DNA from: Allium sativum
Taxonomy: Eukaryota; Streptophyta; Magnoliopsida; Asparagales; Amaryllidaceae
Direction: 5' to 3'
DNA length: 64,000 nucleotides
Assembly (NCBI GenBank): GCA_030737875.1
Contig: CM060912.1
Span: forward strand, 876,393,199 to 876,457,198
Below, piece by piece: positions 55,731 to 64,000 of this stretch. Every line of letters starts with the position of its first letter. Within the stretch, counting starts at the first letter, position 1. Both the position numbers and the translations under genes were made by a program. The notes under the pieces were generated by a model that was given only the letters and a program-made list of their open reading frames with translations, was not told the origin of the DNA and did no database searches.

Positions 55731-56580
55731 GGTGTCAAGAGCTACTAAGCCCCGTCTACAACCTAATATATTTTAACTGTAAAATAATTTGTGAGCGAGA
55801 GTTCTCACAGTTGGTTTCCACTCTGCCAGTTTTATTATTTTTGAATTCCTATTCTATTTGGATTTGAATTTGCCCGAAATTCTGGTTTGCTCCGTTTTGA
55901 TTCTAGTCAGTTCGGAAAGGTAATGTTCGATCCTACGATCCCAACGCAATTTGAATCGTTCAGTTTGGACCTCGTACGAAGAAGATATGGTGTTATATAC
56001 CTTTAATTACATTTGAGAAAATTAAATAATTAATAATATAATTAATTACATTTACATTGCTTAATTAAAAATTAGGGTCTCATAAACTCTTTTCTCATCG
56101 TTCCTCCATCCCGATTCAAAGAAACCCATCGCTCCATTTAAATTCCCTCCTGTGCACTGAAATCTAATCCCCCGGAGTTCGATCAGACTACCTCACTTCG
56201 GCCGCCACGCCGACCTCCTCCAACGCCATGAACGGTGTCGACTGCGATGGCCTGTGCACCACAAAAACCCGGCCTAAACGGAAGCAGTTTGACCCTTGAA
56301 TTCGAGCAGGACTTCAAACGAAAAACGATCACTTTTATACAGATTTGAAGATCGGAATTCCCTCTTCGATTTTTGTTTTAGATTTGGGTTGAATTTCTTA
56401 GTGGATTGGAAGATTTTATCATTCAAAATTAGAACGATTTCAGCCTTTAATCTGAGTGGCGGCGGCTGTATTAAGGGGGGCTAGGGTTTTGGAGAGGGGA
56501 TATACATAATAATAATATTTTATTAATTTTTAATTTATTTATTTCTCCTAAGTGAATTTCGCGTCTGAACTCCAAATAAA

Positions 56581-56640
56581 ACCCAAAGACTGTCGCCTCT
56601 AGCCAACTACCTCATTCCGAACACAATAGGATATGTTTCG
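56581..56640 (-). promoter_or_regulatory. Conserved U3 block (R)
   Basis: ACCCAAAGACTGTCGCCTCT to ACACAATAGGATATGTTTCG. The TATA box is less clear in R. Confidence 0.55.
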
Positions 56641-58311
56641 TAAGCCAGTTCTATCGTTTCAGTCAGTTTTTATCCAAATTAAAATATAAATCAATATATA
56701 TTGAATTGAACGCACATTTTAATTTACTGGGGCCACATACTGACTCCAAAAGTTTCAGAAAAAATATTTCTAGCTATGTTTTGATGATACGGTCCTGATA
56801 AAACTAATTTCGTTGAATTTGGAGAACATTTGAAAAATGGTCATTTTCTGGTCGATCCAATTCAAATTTAAATTACCGAACACATTTAAATTTACTGGGC
56901 TAGCATATTAAATACAAAAACTATCAAATTTGGAACCTAGCAATAATTTGACATTCCAGATCCAACAAAAGTGGTTTCGTCAAAAACGGAGGTCGTTTGC
57001 AAGATGGCTATTTTTAAGGGTTATATATTATATAAAATATATATAAATTCCATAGCGACTATTCTGAATTTTCAACTGGACATAACTTTTAATTCCCATT
57101 ATGAAATCTGGATTTTTCACATTCATTGTAAAGGTATTTTCAAACAGATTAAAATATTTCTGGTTTTACTGAAATCCGATTTATTTTAAATCCTGTACAT
57201 TCATTTGAAATTTGAAATCGAATTTTCGAACTACCGCGCCATTTCAGGCTCGTTTTATAATCAAAATAAATTTATTTGTTCTAACTTCATTCAAAATAAA
57301 TTTCTAGTCATTATTATTTAAAATAAATCATCTTAAATATTCAAAATTCATTAGATTAGCCAAAATAAAAAATTTAAATTGGTTCTGATTTTCCGGGTTG
57401 TTACAATCTCTCCCACTTAAAATCTTTTCATCCTCGAAAAGGAACGGAGCTGAAAGTTGTTTCACCAACCAACTCAACTTTCAGTTTGTCTTTCATTCTT
57501 CAACTTTTCAGTTTCTAAAAATTTTCAAATTCTTCAAAAATTTGGCTAACACCCTAAATTTTTGAAAAATTTCTCCATAACCTCCTTTGTACGAGGAGAC
57601 ATTTAAAACCGCAACTAGCCACGTAGGGCCCTCATCATCCAAGAAGAAAAAGAAAAAGCCAATCGGCTCATACAATCATCCAAACCTAATAAATTTGTAA
57701 ACATGTACCTATTTGTCGAGCATACAATTTTATTCCTCTTCTCTAGCCTCCTTGCTATGACCTGTTCAATACGTATGCATGTACATGTATGCAATTTACA
57801 ACAATTTTCAATCCAGTTCAATATTTGACACAATTGGCTTAATTTCTCTAATTGGTTTCAACATTTTAATCAATCAAACTAAATATCAAACCACAAAACC
57901 AGCAATCAGTTTATTGAATAACGTTTCAAACATATAATTTTAATACATAGTCAAAAACCGTATTTTTAGTGCCAAATCACAACAATAAACCCTATATAAT
58001 TTTGGTTCTCACACCAGCTAATTAGAAATATATAGATATCCCACTTTCGAAACTCGAACACAAACTACTGATGCTAACATTTCAATCACCAGTATCATCA
58101 GAGTCATCTTCGGGCGACTAGAGTATAATTCTATATCTATCCAGTATATTTGAGGCTTGGAATACACGTTAATTACGTGTATATTCAAAATCTTTATATA
58201 CTTGATTGTCCAAAATCAATTTAAAATAAATATTCAAATACGTATAATAAGATTTAAATTTTCAAAACAAAATTTGTTTTCATTTTTATTTTAAAAACAA
58301 CACTCTTCAGA

Positions 58312-58377
58312 CTCATTCTAGGATACTACTAATCCCATCTCTAATGAGCCATTCCAATTGGATATTGCTTATCCAAT
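58312..58377 (-). other. Paired hairpins beside the R primer site
   Basis: CTCATT (58312-58317) pairs with AATGAG (58343-58348). ATTGGATA (58357-58364) pairs with TATCCAAT (58370-58377). Confidence 0.65.
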
Positions 58378-58433
58378 CTCTAATGAATTCTTTCGTTCGG
58401 CTCTATTATGTCTTGTTCCCGAGCTCTGTAAAC

Positions 58434-58449
58434 CATAGCTCTGATACCA
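58434..58449 (-). other. Primer binding site of R (initiator Met tRNA)
   Basis: The minus strand reads TGGTATCAGAGCTATG. Confidence 0.85.
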
Positions 58450-58451
58450 CA

Positions 58452-59411
58452 TGTAACGACCCGAACTTCCCCGGTCTCCGAAGAGAAGAGAAAGAACGAA
58501 TTGTTTTAGAATACGACAAATCAGAACACAAATAGAAGAACATTTTATTGCTTATTACAACAATTTACATCAGAGTACAAGAATATACAGAGTATGAACA
58601 AATGATATACATTGGATAAATATTAGAGATTTACAAATTACAATGCAGCGGAAAATAATACAAAACACAACTGAAAGAAAAGCACGGATATAGAGCGTTC
58701 TGAATATAGCTCCAGCTGTAAACCAGGATCCTGTGAATATAATATCTGTAAAACCAAAACTACTAGCTTCCCGTGTGGAAAATAGGGGCACCCAGAGTTT
58801 AGGTTAAAACAATAAACTCCAGGTCAGTCATGTGACTGGTGTGAGAACTAAAACAATTATTTAAAACTTTACTTTAAAATAAAGTAAATCAAGGGACCAC
58901 GCCGTATAACATGGAATGGGTTTCCTTCTAAGAATACCAGTGCATAAAACAAACAACAAAATGCTTTTTGGAAAAATGAAGCTATTATAAGACTCAGGTC
59001 CCATCGCACAATGCAACGCAAGCCGGAGGATAGAGTTTTACCTTATAATAGCCAAACATGCTTGGTACGTTTAGAACAAATCATTTGATACTATTATAAG
59101 TGCATAGTGTACAAAACAATCAAATATAAATGTATCAATCATAGACGGCATAGCATCCCATGCTACTATGTCGCCATACTAGGCTCTACAATCAAAACCG
59201 AAATGTCACGTATTGGAAGTTGGATTTCTGTCTGTGAACCAAGGCAAGGGATCATCCTTACCGCTTCAAGACAATCTAGCCCATGTCTCAGGCAAGTACT
59301 CAGTCAAGCCTTTGGATCGTCAGGGTTGGTCCACACGGAGTGGAATAAAATGCTTGAATAATACGTTTCCCCGCCCTATGGGGCCGTAAATGAACCAGAT
59401 GACTCAATATC
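58452..59411 (-). mobile_element. Element R, right LTR, segment before V
   Basis: It starts TGTAACGACCCGAACTTCC, is similar to 34490-35450 and is cut by V at 59412. It carries an inverted-motif arm at 58834-58854. The probable target duplication of V is ATATC at 59407-59411; its partner is outside the window. Confidence 0.88.
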
Positions 59412-59670
59412 TGTAACACCCCATAATTTTAAAATATTAAAATTAGAAAATTTAAGGACACTTAATTTGTAGAAGAAGAATTAAGTGAAACGGGTTACGC
59501 CATTGCGTTCGTCTCGAAATTCTGCTTGAGATAGAGTCCGAGTTTGCGTAAATCGGGCTCCGTGTGAAGGAGTTATAGAGCTTATAAGATTTCAAGTTAA
59601 ACAGAAATTAAATTAAAATAATAATTAGTAATCTAAAACCAGTTCGAATTTCAAAACAACAGAATTGGGC

Positions 59671-59692
59671 TGAGTGGGAAATTTCCCGCTCA
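59671..59692. promoter_or_regulatory. 22-bp near-palindrome with E2F-like site (V)
   Basis: Core GGGAAATTTCCC with flanking arms. It contains TTTCCCGC, which fits the E2F consensus, about 260 bp upstream of the TATA box. Confidence 0.4.
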
Positions 59693-59696
59693 GAGA

Positions 59697-59788
59697 TGTC
59701 GACCCCCCCAGGGGGAGTCGGCACAGGTGTCGACCCCCCTATAGGGGTGTTGACATAGGTGTCGACCCCCCTATAGGTGAGTCGACCC
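59697..59788. repeat. Three 31-32-bp GC-rich palindromic repeats (V)
   Basis: TGTCGACCCCCC begins at 59697, 59728 and 59760. Each unit can fold on itself, with CCCCTATAGGGG in the second. Confidence 0.85.
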
Positions 59789-59944
59789 CTGTTGGCCAGG
59801 TTGGGCTGACGTGTTTGGGTGACGATTCTTCTGATTTTAGGGCTTATGTGGCTTCATTTGGTTGGCTGAGTGATGTGTCATTGTGAATTGGATGGTTTAG
59901 ATTGATCCTAAACTAATCTAAGAGCTCTAATTAACCCTACACGT

Positions 59945-59953
59945 CTATATAAG
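59945..59953 (+). promoter_or_regulatory. TATA box CTATATAAG (V)
   Basis: About 535 bp into the LTR, with telobox AAACCCTAA at 59967-59975 and a leader-like sequence following. Confidence 0.65.
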
Positions 59954-60896
59954 CACACATAAACCTAAACCCTAATCTAAACTAAATTCATTCATAAGCC
60001 GACATGCTGTTGCATCCTTAACTAAGCTAGTCTCTTCTCCAACGAATCAAAGCATAGGAATTGTGAAAGAGGAGAATGGTTCTAGAACAACAATAAATGC
60101 TTAATCTATTCTTTCTTCTACTACAGTGAGTTCTAGTCACTTTTAGGTTTAAATAGATAAATGTGAATTGTGGTAGACTATGAATTGGGTATATGCTATA
60201 AATCATGAACTTATGCAAGCATACTATGTCATTTCCCCTAGATCTAATATATGGATATTCTACTATGTTTCCTATGTGAATCTTGAATTACAATTATATT
60301 GTGGTACATGTGAATTTATTAATACAGATCTAACTTTCTAGATCTGATTGTGGTGATTCGATATGACATTTATATGAACATTGATTTGTAACCATGTTAG
60401 GATGATAGTACATCCATTAATTTGACATTACTTGGATCTAGACTTTGGTGTTAATCACCTTTCACTTCTTATATTATGATACCTTGGTATACGTGATAAA
60501 CTTGACATGTGAATCTAAACTTGTTATTATGCCACCCTGTCTACGCTAGATTTAGGTAATTGGACACCTAATATTGAATCTAGATCTCATTATGCTTGCC
60601 TAAATACAAGTTATTAATTTGATGTCCACTTTATTATGATAATTATCACATGTCCGTTCACTTAGTTACTATGCCAGTTATGTTAATATTTATGCCAAAA
60701 CTTGTTGAACTGTCACCCTTATCATGTTACCTTTTATTGTTATGACGAGGCTACTTTATAGCCTCGATGCCGCTAAAATACGTGTGAATACGTTAGTTAG
60801 GAACAGGGACAAAGGGAATTTGTAATTGGCATAGTTTATATAATATTTATATGAAATGAGCATATAATTCAAATGAGGAAACATAGAATTAAGAAT

Positions 60897-60980
60897 TAAT
60901 TACCTATAATGACATAGGTAAATTTGGGTAAAGATGAATTAATTACCTATAATGACATAGGTAAATTTGGATAAAGATGG
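60897..60980. repeat. 43-bp tandem duplication (V)
   Basis: TACCTATAATGACATAGGTA begins at 60901 and again at 60944; each copy contains an inverted CCTAT/ATAGG. Confidence 0.85.
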
Positions 60981-61025
60981 AATGTTTAGTAATTAAAATT
61001 AAGAATTTTAATTGTACTTATGACA

Positions 61026-61245
61026 CAAGGTTAGGTTACATTAGTGGAGGAAGTTTGCCCGGACCCGACCGGCATATCCAGCAGTCACTAATGTTGAACC
61101 TAATGTGGGAGGTCTAAGTAGGCAAATACGAATCGGGTTAAGACATGAGGTTAGGCTCAACTGTGGAATAAGACTGCCCGGACCGACCGGCATATCCAAC
61201 ATCCACACATTGTAGGCCTAATGTGGGAGGTCTAGCCTATTACAA
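61026..61245. repeat. Imperfect ~120-bp tandem duplication (V)
   Basis: Two diverged units each contain GAGGTTAGG-type sequence, GCCCGGACC, GACCGGCATATCCA and CTAATGTGGGAGGTCTA. Confidence 0.8.
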
Positions 61246-62434
61246 CCATAATTGGACATGGTAAAGAAATGGACTACTTTACCTAATTTAATATGAATAT
61301 GGACTTAAGTTAGGGTTAGTGTGACGGCCCACCCCGCACCAGCCTGCATTTCCTCTGAAAGTGCGTTGTACACATGCCCGACTAGCACGGGACGGTCGTC
61401 AGGAGAAAGGAAAGAAGGGAACGAACTAATCAAGAACCTGTAGAATGTCTCACAGCGCATGGAGTAAAATATAATAATAATAACATACTTGACATAAAAC
61501 AGGTGAGACAGTGCATAAGCTGATAACTAAAATCAACATCAACATCAGAGCAGCGGAAATCCAAATACAGCTTATTACAACTTTCCAAATTTACTGTCTC
61601 TAAACAAAAGAAAGCTAAAGTAGAAAATGCACCATCAACGCATAAGCAGTGATCTTCAACACACAGGGATAATACTATATATATATATATTACGTGGAAG
61701 CCTCCTGCTCGTCTCCGGATCACCTACCCGTGTATCACCAGCTAACCTGTCTCTAGTCTGCTCGTGTGAGCACCCAGAGTAATAAGAGGAGACATAAAAC
61801 TCTGGGTCAGACATAAAGCCTGGTATGAGCGATAAGCATATAAACTGAACAATAACAGGTATACTAAACCATATCTGAACCTGGACCTACAACCAAAGAG
61901 TTAGTACCACATACCGTACAATACTCTAAGGTGCAATAATAAATAGTGTAAAGAATACGGGGGTGGGGTGTGCATGTCATAATGATGGCAAACAAATCAT
62001 CCATAGCAACCATCCTCACATCTCTCACTCAGTGCGTAAAGCGTACGATGTCCACCACTGTCAATCACTAGACCCATCGAAGTAGTGACGGAGTTCAACT
62101 TGTACAACTACTGCTACTACCAAGCTTACCACATGGAGTCATGACCAAATCTTTACAAATGACCCCACTTCATTGGTTTATAGCCCTTTAGTAGTACCTA
62201 GGCCATTTCAGCCCTGAATCCGTTCACGTACTTCCCATACATAGTGATCCAAAGTCATAAACATCGACTGCCCCTTGGCACACGTCCCGCAGCAAAGCCC
62301 AATCATGAAGCCCACTCATTGGTTCCCAGCTGGATCCTGAGTCAAAGATCCTCATTTGGACTCCCTTTGCATCTCAGGTTTTGATCGAATTGGAGTTGGT
62401 CTTCAAAAGAGTCGTCGCATAGAAGTGGTCCTGA

Positions 62435-62585
62435 ATTCGATTCGGTTCGGATATATGCGTATAACACGGTCCGGTTCGGTGCAATGCTCCATGGTGTATT
62501 CCAGCGTGCGGTTCGGTTCGGTGATCCTTCCCCTTCAGACGTCGGTTCGGTTCGGATTTCACGCTCCAGTCGGTTCGGTTCGTCC
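62435..62585. repeat. CGGTTCGG repeat cluster (U)
   Basis: At least five clusters of CGGTTCGGTTCGG-type sequence within 150 bp. Confidence 0.85.
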
Positions 62586-62755
62586 CTCCTGATCCAGCTT
62601 GCCTGCTCCGACCTGATCTCACTCCCTAGCCTACTCCGATCCGATCCTGCTCCATAGCTCCGATCCCCCTCGCTTGCCTCCTCCGATCCGATCTCGCTCC
62701 CTAGCCTACTCTGATCCGATCCTGCTCCATAGCTCCGATCCGATCCCCTGTCCAA
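62586..62755. repeat. 75-bp tandem duplication rich in GATCCGATCC (U)
   Basis: CTCCCTAGCCTACT begins at 62622 and 62697, followed each time by GATCCGATCCTGCTCCATAG. Confidence 0.85.
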
Positions 62756-63905
62756 CTCCAACTCAAAGCAGTGGCCTTCCTTCTTGCCAAACTTCTTTGT
62801 GCCATATTCCAGTTCAGGTCGGATTCCTTGCCCAGCTCCCTACCCGATCCAAGCCCATACCCGATCCGATCCGAAACCCTGCACAACTTTCTGCAACTTT
62901 TTCCAGCGACTTGTTTACGCCATTCGACGACGTTTTCGACAAATCTAACTATACTAATCAATCACAAATCATCCCAAACAGTCGTAGCAACATAACAAAC
63001 TAACCACAAACACCAAAACAATGAATTTACATGTCAAAATGGATCAAATATACCCAAAATCCCATATTTTCCCTTAAGTATGTTTAAGAAAAACTAACTT
63101 TAGGTTTAACAAAACTTAATCAAATTAAACCAAATTTCTACCAAAGGCATAAAATATTATTTTCGAATTTTTAGATATTTTTCCAGAATTTATTAGTTTA
63201 TAAATTCGCTAATCTTCACTAATTACCCTTAATTAACCGTAATTAGTGCAAAAACTATGCAAATCACTCACCTTGGCCATAAACGAAATTCTCAGAACTG
63301 AAACCTTGCTGATTTGGGCGAATACTGATGTCTAACAGTAGCTCTAGCCTTGCTTTCGTGTTTCCTCTCCTTAATTTGATGTAGATTAAACCAAAACTTG
63401 ATTAGAAAGTGATTAGAAGGTGATTTGGGTGTTGGAGGCCACTGCTAGGGTTGCAAGAAAGAAAGTGGTGGCTAGGAAATGAGGATAAGATCATTCTCTA
63501 ACTGATTTCAGCCTCCTCCTTATCCTAATCCCGAAATCCCCTTTGGGCCTAGCTGCTAATTACCCGGTTAAGCCCAATTAAGCTGTTTTTCACCATCTGA
63601 AACTTATTCAAGCCATATCTCCCAAACGGTGAGTCCGTTTGGCTAATGTGACCACTCTACGGAATTGTAAACCATCATCCGGAGCCAATGGAAGTGGTTT
63701 CAGATCAAAATTCCTTTCTAGTCAAAAGTTATGGTCAAAACAGTACCAACTAGGGGTAAAATGGTCATTTAAAAATCGGGAAAAATCATGAACATGGGAA
63801 ATGACCCCAATAGTTGCCTTCCAAAGTTACATGACCATACGACTTCGTAGGTGAAAGAAATAAATATTCTACGATCCTATGATGCGTAGAATACGGGTCG
63901 TTACA

Positions 63906-64000
63906 CTCTCCTCCCCTTAAGAAATTTCGTCCCCGAAATTCCTTAACCCAAAACATACAAAAGATCCCGCATGCCTAACAGCCACATACAACAATCAAAC
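63906..64000 (-). mobile_element. U internal region, first 95 bp
   Basis: The minus strand reads AAGGGGAGGAGAG before the LTR, a polypurine tract. Next to it AATTTCG and CGAAATT form a hairpin at the same place as the CTTTTCG/CGAAAAG hairpin of W, Y and P. No coding sequence is visible before the window ends. Confidence 0.8.

Larger units (their letters stand above)
52666..57405 (-). mobile_element. Element R, central LTR, second segment
   Basis: It continues 34490-35787 after the W insertion and ends CCGGGTTGTTACA. It contains a decayed leader hairpin (55708-55730), GC-rich island (about 56090-56490) and U3 block (56581-56640). It has no coding content; short frames are not shared with other LTRs. 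Confidence 0.88.
57406..58451 (-). mobile_element. R internal region, non-coding
   Basis: 1046 bp between polypurine tract (57406-57418) and primer site (58434-58449), homologous to Y, P and Q. It has the 70-base block (57699-57768), an inverted-motif arm (57999-58017) and paired hairpins (58312-58377). A 72-codon frame (57833-57615) spans the block and matches Q's 44-codon frame in EQVIARRLEKRNKIVC and SRLAF, but has no known domain. Confidence 0.87.
59412..61319 (+). mobile_element. Element V: LTR of a different family, interrupted by U
   Basis: It begins TGTAACACCCCATAATTTT inside R's LTR. A TATA box (59945-59953), an AAACCCTAA telobox, and no primer site up to 61319 suggest the whole stretch is LTR, at least 1.9 kb. 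It contains three kinds of short repeat. No protein domain is seen; one open frame from 59674 mostly translates GC repeats. TGTAACACCCC ends are common in plant Ty3/gypsy elements. Confidence 0.75.
61320..63905 (-). mobile_element. Element U: 2.6-kb 3' LTR
   Basis: It runs from TGTGACGGCCCACC to GGGTCGTTACA, followed by a polypurine tract, so it is the 3' LTR of a minus-strand element leaving the window. The left flank GTTAG (61315-61319) is the likely target duplication. The U5-side sequence (GCAGCGGAAA, CTTATTACAA, CACCCAGAG, CTGGTATGAG) recalls the giant LTRs, so U is a distant relative. Long open frames near 62350-62760 come from short repeats. Confidence 0.88.

Noticed and set aside
57615..57833. 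72-codon minus-strand frame in R as a real protein gene
   Set aside because: The shared part is broken in P and Y and the rest is not conserved. Kept only as a note on the conserved block.
62342..62761. 139-codon minus-strand open frame
   Set aside because: It translates the GATCCGATCC and CGGTTCGG repeats into a low-complexity chain inside an LTR. No domain, no supported start.

Overview
The window is plant nuclear DNA from an LTR-retrotransposon-rich, AT-rich region, most likely of a flowering plant. This rests on Ty3/gypsy chromovirus coding sequence, initiator-Met-tRNA primer sites, TGTAAC...GTTACA LTR ends and 5-bp target duplications. I see no host gene, tRNA, rRNA or CRISPR array. Nearly every base can be assigned to one of eight nested LTR retrotransposons, named here Z, P, Y, Q, R, W, V and U.

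Layout, left to right. Bases 1-853 are the end of an LTR (Z, minus) inserted into the 5' LTR of P (plus; 854-1285 and 12399-14090, internal 14091-15133, 3' LTR 15134-22093). Y (minus, 1286-12398, duplication TAAGG) also sits in P's 5' LTR. P is inserted in the left LTR of Q (minus; 22094-27385, internal 27386-28400, right LTR 28401-34360). Q in turn lies in an internal region of the R family (34361-34489). R (minus) continues as LTR 34490-35787 plus 52666-57405, internal 57406-58451, and second LTR 58452-59411. W (minus, 35788-52665, duplication TATAA) splits that R LTR. V (plus, from 59412) splits the second R LTR, and U (minus, from 61320) splits V and runs off the right edge.

W is the only element with recognisable protein genes: one gag-protease-RT-RNaseH-integrase-chromodomain-like frame on the minus strand (46254-42031), of Tekay/Del chromovirus type. 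It has one nonsense codon, and the integrase catalytic Glu is replaced by Lys. Its LTRs are about 6.1 kb each, longer than its 4.6-kb internal region, and look about 99% identical. Y, P, Q and R have 6-7-kb LTRs but only about 1.0 kb of internal DNA without retroelement proteins. They are LARD-like non-autonomous elements.

The non-autonomous elements and W share the sequences a replication cycle needs: LTR ends, a U3 block just upstream of the TATA box, the primer site, the polypurine tract with an adjacent hairpin, a 12-bp palindrome, and paired hairpins next to the primer site whose stems change together between elements. The inferred picture is a W-like autonomous chromovirus and a family of giant-LTR RNA parasites copied by its proteins. 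If the promoter and poly(A) assignments are right, the LTRs are about 0.9 kb U3, 5-6 kb R and under 0.1 kb U5. All identities and homologies were judged by eye.
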